This document shows positions 1 through 7,305 of a DNA stretch of 18,867 bases, piece after piece. The first letter of the stretch is position 1. Each line of letters opens with the position of its first letter. The DNA lies in assembly GCA_964512165.1 (NCBI GenBank), contig CAZEHQ010000065.1:1-18867 (forward strand). Direction: 5' to 3'. Source of the stretch: UBA8231 sp964512165 (lineage in GTDB: Bacteria; Latescibacterota; UBA2968; UBA8231). Under the pieces are notes generated by a model. The model did no database searches and was not told where the DNA came from. It saw only the letters and a program-made list of their open reading frames with translations. Position numbers and translations under genes: made by a program.

Positions 1-2
1 CC

Positions 3-665
3 CGGGCAGGCGGGCCGGCGCGGCCCCCGGGCGCAGCCCCCTTCGCCGCGCTGGCCCGCCTGCCCGGGTGCCTGCTGCGCCTGGGCCTGGGCCTGGCGGC
101 GACCGTGGTGGTCACCGGGCGCGTGCAGCTGGCCATTCTGCAGCGCTACCCGGACGCCGAGTGGCTGGCGCTGGCGGGCGGGCTGCTGGCCGGAGGCCTG
201 GCGCTCTTCGGAGCCCTGTCCCTGGCCTTCGGCCTGCCCTCCCCGCGCCGGGCCCTGCTGCTCATGGCGGCGGTTCCCATCCTGCTGGTGGCCGCTGGAT
301 GCCTGTCGGTGACCCACTTCCCGGAGGCGGGGTTCCGGACCCCGGAGCTGCGCGGCGAGTGGGAGCGCCTGCACCCGACCCTGCGGCTGTCCGTGTGGAT
401 CGCGCGGCTGGGGGGAGAGGTGGTGGTCACCGGCGTGGCCCGCTCCCCGGTGGAGTACGGCTCCCCGGGCCTCCCCGAGCCGAGGGGCCCGGATTCCCTC
501 CTCGCGCCGCCGCGGGGCTACGCGCGGGCCGTGGACCTGCGCGCCCCGGAGGCGGGACCCCTGGTCGTCTGGGCGCGGCAGGGGCTGTTCCTCGGCCTCG
601 GCCTGAAGGCCTCGCCCCACTTCGGGGCTCCCGGCCACCTGCGCGTCTCCCTGCCGCCCCGGTAA
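3..665 (+). CDS. Unrecognised membrane protein, C-terminal part (cut by left edge)
   Basis: The frame is open from the left edge to the TAA at 663-665, so the true start lies outside the window. A GTG near 105 is only an internal codon. About 220 residues are visible. The first ~100 are very hydrophobic and make about three membrane segments, at roughly nucleotides 55-130, 160-235 and 255-305, separated by short Arg-containing loops. The remaining ~120 residues are soluble and rich in Gly, Pro and Arg, with several beta-like stretches (for example VVVTGVARSP and GPLVVWARQG); they probably sit outside the cytoplasm. I do not recognise the family. No helpful neighbour is visible upstream; downstream lie 157 bases and then the stop of a convergent operon. 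The alternative frame starting at 68 is Arg/Pro/Gly-rich low-complexity sequence and looks like a GC shadow. The coding call is fairly safe; the function is unknown. Confidence 0.65.
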   Translation, partial: RAGGPARPPGAAPFAALARLPGCLLRLGLGLAATVVVTGRVQLAILQRYPDAEWLALAGGLLAGGLALFGALSLAFGLPSPRRALLLMAAVPILLVAAGCLSVTHFPEAGFRTPELRGEWERLHPTLRLSVWIARLGGEVVVTGVARSPVEYGSPGLPEPRGPDSLLAPPRGYARAVDLRAPEAGPLVVWARQGLFLGLGLKASPHFGAPGHLRVSLPPR

Positions 666-822
666 CACCGCGGGCCTGCAGACGCGGCGGGAGCACGCTC
701 CGCCTGGCAGGCTCGGGATCACGCCCCGAGCGGCGCTGATCCTCCGGGGGTCGGAGCGGCCACGAGCACGCCGCGCCCGCGGGTGACAGGGTCCGGGCGA
801 ATCACCCCGGCCCTCCTCCCGC

Positions 823-2229
823 CTACAACGAGCTGAGGAAGGCGATCAGCGCTTTGCGGTCCGCGGCGCTCATCCGCCTCACCGCCTCTCTCGACTTCTC
901 GCCTTCGCCGCCGTGGAACATGATCGCCTCCATCAGGGTGGAGGCGCGGCCGTCGTGGAGGTAGGCGGGGACGCCGTTCACCGTCGCCGTCAGGCCGATG
1001 CCCCACAGGGGCGGGGTCCGCCACTCGCGTCCGTCGGCCTCGTAGTCGGGCCGGTCGTCCGCCAGTGCGTCCCCCATGTCGTGCAGCAGCAGGTCCGTGT
1101 AGGGATGGATGACCTGGTTCGAGAGGTCGGCGACCTCGTCCGGCCCGGTGCGCAGGGTGGGCACGTGGCAGGTGGCGCAGCCGGCGGTCTCGAACAGCTC
1201 CTCGCCGCGCAGAGCCTCGGGGTCGTCCAGGCCGCGGCGGGCGGGAACGGCGAGGGTGGCGATGTAGAACACGACGTCGTCGAGGATCTTTTGCGACAGC
1301 TCGGGGTCGTCGGCGAGGCCGTCGGCCTGGGGCTGGCCGGCGGTGGACTCGCGCGGGAAGTAGGGGGTGGTGATGCCCATGTCCTCCCTGTAGGCGGCGG
1401 CTACCTGCTGCAGCAGGGTGGGGTTGTTGGCCTTCCACCCGAAGCGGCCGAGGACCGTGCGCCCCGTGGACACGTCGAAGACGTAGTTGGGGCGCCCCGA
1501 GACGCCGTCGCCGTCGGCGTCCCCGGGATCGGCGAGGGCCAGGATCTCGGCTTCCTCCACCGCCGCCAGCAGGCCCCGGCCGAAGACGGGGGGCGCCATG
1601 CGCGCCGAGGTGAGCACCCCCGCCGGCCACTCGGTGTAGGGGTCGATGATGTCGTGCACCGGGTGCCGCAGGGTGTAGGTCCCGCCGTCGTCGAAGCGGC
1701 CCTCCTCCTCGAAGTAGCTCACCTCCACGCGCGCCTCGGGAGTGACCCCGAAGATCGCCCGGTCGCCGATCTGCACGCCGAACCCCGGCACCGGCGCCGG
1801 GGCCCCGGGATGCTCGGAGCCGGCGCCCGGGAGGCTGACCCGCATGAGGGAGGAGCCGATGAAGGGCGAGGTCGCTCCGAAGCCCGAGCGGCCGCGCCCG
1901 TCGCGGCCGTGGCAGCCGGCGCAGGAGGTCTGGTTGAAGACCGGACCGAGGCCGCCGTTGACCTCGGCGGGGGCGCTGACGAAGATCGCCTCGAAGTCGG
2001 CGTCGCCGTCGAGAAAGCGGGACAACTGCTCGCCGTCGAGACCGGGCAGAGGGTTCTCGAAGGCGGTGCTGGCGGCGTCGAAGACGGTGGCGGCCCCCCC
2101 GGACAGGGCCTTGTCCGCAGCCGGGTCCGGCTCCGGTCCGGAGGGGCCGCCGTCGCCGCAGGCGCCCAGGACCAGGAGGGCGCAGGCGTACCAGGGGCGG
2201 CTCGATGGCCGCCCCCTTGAAGCAACCAA
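823..2229 (-). CDS. Two-haem DUF1111 oxidoreductase (putative thiol oxidoreductase/peroxidase), lipoprotein
   Basis: This is a periplasmic c-type cytochrome of the DUF1111 di-haem family, related in motif layout to MauG/CcpA-type di-haem peroxidases. Two CxxCH haem sites are visible: CAGCH, about 100 residues from the N-terminus, and CATCH about 250 residues later. The C-terminal third carries typical DUF1111 motifs: IHPYTDLLLHDMG, EWRTPPLWGIG, YLHDGRASTLMEAI, and a final DRKALIAFLSSL. A DADGDGVSGRPN stretch resembles a calcium loop. The N-terminus has a hydrophobic run ending LGAC, so the mature protein is probably a lipoprotein. The start is uncertain: TTG at 2229 lies just after the imelysin stop and gives a compact signal peptide, whereas ATG at 2262 overlaps the imelysin gene by 29 bases. 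It is the last gene of the barrel-imelysin-DUF1111 operon. Family members often sit beside imelysins in iron-linked loci; the substrate is unproven. The family call is safe. Confidence 0.93.
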   Translation of the reverse strand: MVASRGRPSSRPWYACALLVLGACGDGGPSGPEPDPAADKALSGGAATVFDAASTAFENPLPGLDGEQLSRFLDGDADFEAIFVSAPAEVNGGLGPVFNQTSCAGCHGRDGRGRSGFGATSPFIGSSLMRVSLPGAGSEHPGAPAPVPGFGVQIGDRAIFGVTPEARVEVSYFEEEGRFDDGGTYTLRHPVHDIIDPYTEWPAGVLTSARMAPPVFGRGLLAAVEEAEILALADPGDADGDGVSGRPNYVFDVSTGRTVLGRFGWKANNPTLLQQVAAAYREDMGITTPYFPRESTAGQPQADGLADDPELSQKILDDVVFYIATLAVPARRGLDDPEALRGEELFETAGCATCHVPTLRTGPDEVADLSNQVIHPYTDLLLHDMGDALADDRPDYEADGREWRTPPLWGIGLTATVNGVPAYLHDGRASTLMEAIMFHGGEGEKSREAVRRMSAADRKALIAFLSSL

Positions 2230-2233
2230 CCCT

Positions 2234-3304
2234 CTACTCGGCGAGCACCAGGGGCAGGACATCCCCCTCGAGGGTCTGCTGCACCTTGGCGATCGCCTGC
2301 TGGGCCATCTCGATCTGGGCCGCGTCGCTGACGATGGCGTCGCGGAAGGGGTTGCTGATGTGGCCGATCTCGTCGATCGACGCCCGGATCTCGCTCTTCA
2401 GGCGGCTGTCGAGAGAGCTGTTGCTCGAGGCGACGAACTCGTCGAGGCCGCGGCCGTCGTTGCCGCCGTAGTCCCCGGTATAGGCGTTCCAGACGCTGCG
2501 CATGTTGTTCTGGAAGTCGGCCAGGGAGTTGAAGCTGAACTGGGACTCCACGAGGCGGGGGTCCTGCTCGGTGAAGGGATCGGCGATCTTGCCGTTGGCC
2601 ACCTCGTCGCAGATCCCGACCATGCCGTTGACGATCTCCTGCGCCGCCGACCGCTGCGAGGGGTAGACGTCGCTGCCGGAGCCGGCCTCGATGACCTTGG
2701 AACCGAAGTTCCCGCCCGAGGGGATCCAGCTGGCGTGCAGGGCCTCCGCCGTCTGCGCCAGGAGCCGGGTGCTGGCCACGAGGTAGTCGTACTGGCGCCC
2801 GGTGAAATCGGCGGTGGTCTTGCTGCCGCCCTCGTCGAAGAGCAGGTACTCGATGGTGTGGAAACCCTTGAGGGTTCCGTCGAGGCCGTTCACGTAATCG
2901 GTCCCGAGATCGCTGCCGCTGGCCATGACGCCGTCGAGATCGGTGCGGTTCACGGGCCAGCTGTCGAGGGCCGGATCGTAGCCGTTGAAGTCGACGGGGC
3001 CGAAGAGGAAGCCCTCGCTCGCCTCCCAGGGGATGCGGGCGGCGACCCAGGCGTCGCGGGCGGCGGTCAGGGTGGCGTCGCCGGGGTTCTCCCGCAGGTC
3101 GGCCACGGCCTCGGCCAGGGCCCCCGCCGCGGCGTCGAGGTCCCGGTAGGTGGGGATGACCACGTTGTTGGTGAAGTCGGCCAGGATCGGCCCGAAGTCG
3201 TAGGTCTCGCTGCCGGGGCCGACGACCTCGTCGTCGCCGCCGCAGGCCGCCAGACCGAGGGCGAGGGCCGCGGCGAGGGAAAGGTGGATCGGGCGATGTG
3301 CCAT
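2234..3304 (-). CDS. Imelysin-family (peptidase M75-like) lipoprotein
   Basis: The product is 356 residues. The start ATG at 3304 has GGAGAG seven bases upstream, and the signal peptide ends in a lipobox (LAAC, Cys21) followed by Gly-Gly-Asp-Asp, so it is an anchored lipoprotein. The frame stays open far upstream, but that extension is antisense to the barrel gene and is not protein-like. The imelysin motif GxHxxE is present as GFHTIE at residues 147-152. The N-terminal segment ARDAWVAARIPWEASEGF (residues 82-99) is also typical of the family, which folds as an all-helical protein. Imelysins (insulin-cleaving M75 proteins, IrpA, EfeO-type M75 domains) are iron-regulated envelope proteins; their peptidase activity is doubtful and metal binding is the favoured role. 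The gene lies 32 bases after the barrel gene and touches the DUF1111 oxidoreductase gene, so the three are probably co-transcribed and act together in the envelope, plausibly on iron. Confidence 0.93.
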   Translation of the reverse strand: MAHRPIHLSLAAALALGLAACGGDDEVVGPGSETYDFGPILADFTNNVVIPTYRDLDAAAGALAEAVADLRENPGDATLTAARDAWVAARIPWEASEGFLFGPVDFNGYDPALDSWPVNRTDLDGVMASGSDLGTDYVNGLDGTLKGFHTIEYLLFDEGGSKTTADFTGRQYDYLVASTRLLAQTAEALHASWIPSGGNFGSKVIEAGSGSDVYPSQRSAAQEIVNGMVGICDEVANGKIADPFTEQDPRLVESQFSFNSLADFQNNMRSVWNAYTGDYGGNDGRGLDEFVASSNSSLDSRLKSEIRASIDEIGHISNPFRDAIVSDAAQIEMAQQAIAKVQQTLEGDVLPLVLAE

Positions 3305-3336
3305 GGGATGCTCTCCCGTTTTGAGGTGAGCCTGCT

Positions 3337-4632
3337 TCAGAACTGGAATCCGAGGGCCAGGCCCAGGGTGTTCTCGTGGTTGAAACGCGCCGCCCCGAGC
3401 CGGCGCATGGCGTAGTCGGCCTTGATCACCAGCTTGCGGTCCACGGCGTAGTTGACGCCCACCGTGCAGACCCGCCGGTCGAAGCGGGGGTTGTCGAAGA
3501 ATCCCTCCGGCACCTCGGCCATGGTGTCGTAGTCGTCGAGGCGCGCGAAGAGGTCGAGGCGCTCGCCGGGGCGGTCGGCCAGCCACGGCAGGATGTCGTA
3601 CCCGGCCTCGAGGGTGAGGGCGCGGGCGGCGCTGGCCACGGGGCTGCGGAGCACGTCGAGGTTGTTGGAGAGGGTGCGGTTGCGGGCGCTCACGGCGGCG
3701 GCGTTCTCCAGATGCCCCCGGAGGAAGAGTCCCGTCGCCCGCAGGCGGTCCCGGTCGAGGCGGGCGTGGACGTCGGCGATGGTGACGTGGGCATCGGTGC
3801 CCTCGAGGTCCGGCTTGGGTCGGTTGCCGGCGCTGTCGCCGCGATAGAGGGAGACGCCCACCAGCGCCCCGCGGAGGGGCTCGAAGTCCACCCGGCCCAC
3901 CATGGCGAGGCGGTCGGCCCGGACCTGCTCGAAGCGCAGCTGGTGGCCGCCGGCGACCCACCGCTGGGAGCTGAAGCCGGTGGCGTCGAGGCCGTTGATC
4001 AGCTGCAGCCGCCAGCGCCACCGCCGGACGCGGCCCGAAGCCTGGATGCCGGTCTCGTGCCACAGGGCGGGGATCACCGCCGTCTCGGCCTCGGGGCGCA
4101 CCGTGCCGTAGTGATCGAGGGGCCGGTAGTGGCTGGTTATCTGGCCCACGGCGAGGTAGAAGTGGCCGGCGCCGATCCGGAGGTGTTCGCCGAAGGAGCG
4201 CTTCACGTACAGCTCCTCCAGGATCACCTCGCCGCCCTTCTCGACCTCCTGCTCGAACTCGCCGAACTCCTCGTACTCCAGCTCCATGGCGCCGCCGGTC
4301 CCCCCGTGCTCGAACTCGACCTCCGCCTCCAGCTCGACCTTGGGCAGCAGCTCCACCTCCAGCTCCAGGGCCAGCCGGGTGACGTCGATGAGGGCGCGGT
4401 CGTCGGGAGCCGAGCCCTCGGGCCGGCTCTTCTGGTCGGGGCCGTAGTCGAACCGCCAGTAGTTGATCTCGCCGTACCCGCTCAGCTCGAAGGGCGTCTC
4501 ACCGGCGGACTCCTCCGAGGCGGATCCGGGGACCGGCATCAGACAGAGGAGAGCGGCGGCGGCCGCCAGGGCGGGCCTCGACGCGCCCGGGACCCTGTGG
4601 CGCGCAACACACCTGGTTGATGGAGCGATCAT
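3337..4632 (-). CDS. Outer-membrane beta-barrel (porin-like) protein of the imelysin operon
   Basis: Starting at ATG 4632 the product is 431 residues. I prefer this start to ATG 4668 because AAAGG lies four bases upstream and the signal peptide is compact: a basic start, a hydrophobic Ala/Leu run, and cleavage near PGSA. The mature part shows alternating hydrophobic/polar beta strands of porin type, such as ELSGYGEINYWRF, LALELEVEL and HLRIGAGHFYLAVG. It ends in phenylalanine (LALGLALGFQF), the usual C-terminal signature for BAM-dependent insertion. An acidic Glu-rich stretch around residues 100-140 (VELEAEVEFEHGG and on) may form a loop that binds cations; that is inference. It heads an operon with imelysin and DUF1111, so a role in metal passage or in docking periplasmic partners is plausible. 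It lacks a TonB box or plug domain that I can recognise, so it does not look like a siderophore receptor. The exact porin family was not identified. Confidence 0.85.
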   Translation of the reverse strand: MIAPSTRCVARHRVPGASRPALAAAAALLCLMPVPGSASEESAGETPFELSGYGEINYWRFDYGPDQKSRPEGSAPDDRALIDVTRLALELEVELLPKVELEAEVEFEHGGTGGAMELEYEEFGEFEQEVEKGGEVILEELYVKRSFGEHLRIGAGHFYLAVGQITSHYRPLDHYGTVRPEAETAVIPALWHETGIQASGRVRRWRWRLQLINGLDATGFSSQRWVAGGHQLRFEQVRADRLAMVGRVDFEPLRGALVGVSLYRGDSAGNRPKPDLEGTDAHVTIADVHARLDRDRLRATGLFLRGHLENAAAVSARNRTLSNNLDVLRSPVASAARALTLEAGYDILPWLADRPGERLDLFARLDDYDTMAEVPEGFFDNPRFDRRVCTVGVNYAVDRKLVIKADYAMRRLGAARFNHENTLGLALGFQF

Positions 4633-4907
4633 GCGACCTTTGTGCAGAACACATGACAGAAATACCAACCAACTGAATGAATAACCAGTCAGAAGTTTGA
4701 TATGCCAAACACACCGAAGATAGCGGGCAGGACCGGAGTGTCAAGCGTGGGCGGACTCCGGGCACTGGCGCCGCCTGCCGGGAGTATCGACCTTTGGCTC
4801 GCTGTCCGGGCTCCCTTGGGCCCAGGACCGTCTCAGCCCGCGGGACGACCCGCAAGACGGGCCGCGGACAGCATTCGGGCAACCACCAGGCACAGCAGGG
4901 AAGAGAC
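4633..4907. other. Divergent intergenic region between the barrel operon and the aldolase cluster
   Basis: These 275 bases contain no convincing gene; the frames open here code for Pro/Arg/Ala-rich peptides without a ribosome binding site. The left half (about 4640-4725) is AT-rich for this genome and is where both divergent promoters are likely to lie. I found no -10/-35 pair good enough to call on either strand. The right half returns to high GC and would be the leader of the aldolase gene, ending in an AGGGAAGAGAC ribosome binding region just before ATG 4908. Confidence 0.5.
4695..4710. promoter_or_regulatory. Inverted repeat in the divergent control region, candidate operator
   Basis: The 16 bases GTTTGATATGCCAAAC pair at 12 of 16 positions (GTTTG and CAAAC arms plus the central AT). 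They lie in a stretch of about 100 bases that is clearly richer in A and T than the rest of the window, 62 bases upstream of the barrel gene on one side and about 200 bases upstream of the aldolase on the other. Overlapping this repeat is a TTGGCA on the minus strand that could be a -35 element, but its -10 partner is poor. A regulator site for the iron-linked operon is possible; it does not match a Fur box well. Confidence 0.3.
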
Positions 4908-5857
4908 ATGACGGAGCGGGAGGAGCACACCGCCGCCGAGCGCTGGATCTCGTACCGGGAGGAGATCAAGGTCCTGGACGCGACCATCCGCGACGGCGGG
5001 CTGATGAACGATCACCAGTTCGACGACGACGTGGTGCGGGGCGTGTACCAGGCCTGCGTGGCGGCCGGCATCGACTATATGGAGATCGGTTACATCAACT
5101 CGCGGAAGCAGTTCCCGGTCAACGAGTTCGGGCCCTGGAAGCACTGCCTCGAGGAGGACGTGCGGCGCATCGTCGGCGACAACGACACGGGGCTCCGGCT
5201 GTCGGCCATGGCCGACGCCGAGAAGAGCGACTACGAGGAGGACGTGCTGCCCCGGGAGCAGAGCGTCCTCGACATGATCCGGGTGGCCACCTACATCCAC
5301 CAGATCCCCCTGGCCCTGCGCATGATCAAGGACGCCCACGACAAGGGCTACGAGACGACGGTGAACCTCATGGCCGTCTCCAAGGTGCAGGAGCGCGAGC
5401 TCGACGAGGCGGTGGAGCTCTTCGCCGACTCGCCCGTGGACGTGATCTACGTGGTCGACAGCTTCGGATTCCTCTACTCCGAGCAGGTGGAGGCGCTGGT
5501 GGAGAAGTTCCTCGCCGTGACCAGGGGCAGCGGCAAGGAGGTCGGCATCCACACCCACAACAACCGGCAGCTGGCCTTCGCCAACACCGTGCAGGCGGCC
5601 TCGGGCGGGGCGCCGGCAACTGCCAGCTGGAGCTGCTCCTCAGCTTCCTGCACAACCCGAAGTACCACCTGCGCCCGGTCCTCGAGTGCATCCAGAACCA
5701 CATCGAGCCGATGCGCCAGGAGCTGATGTGGGGCTACGACCATCCGTACATGGTCACGGGGATCCTCAACGAGCACCCGCGCTCCGGCATGGCCTTCAAC
5801 GCCGAGGACCGCAGCGACCTCGTCGCCTTCTACGACGAGATGGTGGCCCAGGAGTAG
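4908..5857 (+). pseudogene. DRE-TIM metallolyase / HMGL-like aldolase, interrupted by a frameshifting deletion
   Basis: ATG 4908 is preceded by AGGGAAGAGAC. The first 230 residues are a clear HMGL/DmpG-type TIM barrel: DATIRDGG (residues 24-31, with metal-binding Asp25 and catalytic Arg28), YMEIGYINSRKQFP, VVDSFGFLYSEQV, and the metal site HTHNN (residues 215-219) followed by QLAFANTVQA. At about 5597 the frame breaks. The reading frame two bases on immediately gives GLGRGAGNCQLELLLSF and continues to a natural end (MVAQE, stop 5855-5857). In DmpG-type enzymes 13 residues of the barrel lie between these two motifs, so about 40 bases are missing, which also causes the shift. Read as it stands, translation runs in the wrong frame to 5726. 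Related enzymes cleave or form C-C bonds at alpha-keto acids (4-hydroxy-2-oxovalerate aldolase, isopropylmalate or homocitrate synthase); the substrate is not known. It leads the cluster, 12 bases before the sulfatase. Either a true pseudogene or an assembly error. Confidence 0.85.
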
Positions 5858-5869
5858 GGGAGGCGCCTC

Positions 5870-7303
5870 TTGCCGCAGCCCAATGTCCTGCTGATCTGCG
5901 CCGACCACTGGCCCGGGCCCCTGCTGGGGGCCGCCGGCCACGAGCGCATCCTCACCCCAACCCTCGACCAGGTGGCCGCCAACGGCACCCTCTTCACCCA
6001 GGCCTACACGGCCACCCCGACCTGCATCCCGGCGCGGCGGGCGCTGATGACGGGGACCACGGCCCGGACCCACGGCGACCGGGTCTTCAACGAGCACCTC
6101 CGTATGGATCCGGACCTGCCCACCATGCCGCAGGTCTTCCGCGACAACGGCTACCAGGCCTACGCCGTCGGCAAGCTGCACGTCTATCCCCAGCGCGACC
6201 GCATCGGCTTCGACGAGGTCATCCTCTGCGAGGAGGGGCGCCACCACCTCGGCGGCGACGACGACGACTTCGAGCGCTTCCTGCGCCAGGAGGGCTACCC
6301 CGGCCAGGAGCTCACCCACGCCATGGGCAACAACGCCTACACCACCCGGCCCTGGCACCTGCCCGAGCACTGCCACCCGACGAACTGGACGGTGCGCGAG
6401 ATGAGCCGCGCCATCCAGCGCCGCGACCCGACGCGCCCGGCCTTCTGGTACTGCTCATTCATCACCCCCCATCCGCCGGTGGTGCCGCCCCAGGCCTACT
6501 ACGACCTCTACGAGCGGCTCGGCGTCGAGGATCCGGTCGTGGCGGAGTGGGCGGCGGAGCCGGAGAGCCTGCCCTGCGCCCTGCGCCTGCACCACGCCAA
6601 GGTGCCGCCCATGAACGAGGCCGGGATCCGCCTGGCGCGGCAGGGCTTCTACGGCCAGTGCACCTACATCGACCACCAGCTCCGGCTGCTCGTCGGCTGC
6701 CTCCGGGAGGAGGGCCTCCTCGACGACACCATCCTCCTCTTCACCTCCGACCACGGGGACATGCTGGGCAACCACGGCCTGTGGGCGAAGCCGCCCATGT
6801 TCGAGTGGTCGGCGAAGATCCCCATGGTCCTCATGCCCGCCGCCGGCTGCGAGCGGAGCCGGCCCGGTGAGCGGGACGGCCGACTCGCCGAGCTGCGCGA
6901 CGTGATGCCCACCCTCCTCGACCTGTGCGGCCTGCCGGCGCCGGAGACGGTGGAGGGCCTGTCGCTGGTCTCGGGCAGCCGCCGGGAGCACCTCTACTGC
7001 GAGCACTTCGAGGACGAGAAGTCGATGCGCATGGTCCGCTCCGGCCCCCACAAGCTGATCTGGTACCCCGTGGGCAACCGGCTGCAGCTCTTCGACATCG
7101 ACCAGGACCCCATGGAGATGCACGATCTGTCCGATGATCCCGCCCACGCCGGCGTGCGCGAGGACCTCACCCGCCGGCTGCTGGGCGAGCTCTACGGCTC
7201 GGACGAACGCTGGGTCCGCGACGGCCGCCTGGAAGGCGAGCCCGACCGCGACGTGAGGCCGGCGCCCAACCGCGGCCTCTCCGGCCAGCGCGGCTGGCGC
7301 TGA
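5870..7303 (+). CDS. Sulfatase (type I, Cys-type formylglycine motif), no signal peptide
   Basis: The product is 477 residues. The start is TTG 5870, supported by GGGGAGG six bases upstream and by the immediate N-terminal strand PNVLLICADHW of sulfatases. The formylglycine signature CxPxR is present as CIPAR (Cys52, Arg56), followed by ALMTG and TTARTHG. Other active-site elements are GKLH (Lys102, His104), ITPHPP (His201), and TSDHGDMLGNHG (Asp294, His295) with Lys307. The first metal motif, usually Asp-Asp or Asp-Gln, reads Asp12-His13 here. The C-terminus has the usual HKLIWYPVGNRLQLFDIDQDP closing part. No signal peptide is seen, so it may act in the cytoplasm on a small sulfate ester, sulfamate or phosphonate-like substrate, which also fits its place behind an aldolase. 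It needs a formylglycine-generating enzyme or anSME, neither of which is in the window. It is followed two bases later by the peptidase gene. The superfamily call is safe, the substrate unknown. Confidence 0.93.
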   Translation: MPQPNVLLICADHWPGPLLGAAGHERILTPTLDQVAANGTLFTQAYTATPTCIPARRALMTGTTARTHGDRVFNEHLRMDPDLPTMPQVFRDNGYQAYAVGKLHVYPQRDRIGFDEVILCEEGRHHLGGDDDDFERFLRQEGYPGQELTHAMGNNAYTTRPWHLPEHCHPTNWTVREMSRAIQRRDPTRPAFWYCSFITPHPPVVPPQAYYDLYERLGVEDPVVAEWAAEPESLPCALRLHHAKVPPMNEAGIRLARQGFYGQCTYIDHQLRLLVGCLREEGLLDDTILLFTSDHGDMLGNHGLWAKPPMFEWSAKIPMVLMPAAGCERSRPGERDGRLAELRDVMPTLLDLCGLPAPETVEGLSLVSGSRREHLYCEHFEDEKSMRMVRSGPHKLIWYPVGNRLQLFDIDQDPMEMHDLSDDPAHAGVREDLTRRLLGELYGSDERWVRDGRLEGEPDRDVRPAPNRGLSGQRGWR

Positions 7304-7305
7304 TC

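Noticed and set aside
913..2220. 435-residue open frame on the plus strand opposite the DUF1111 gene
   Set aside because: Val/Gly/Ala/Arg-rich shadow caused by high GC; the minus strand has clear haem motifs and family signatures.
4633..4907. Fur box in the divergent control region
   Set aside because: The AT-rich sequence does not match the GATAAT-type repeat well enough to call; only a generic inverted repeat was kept.
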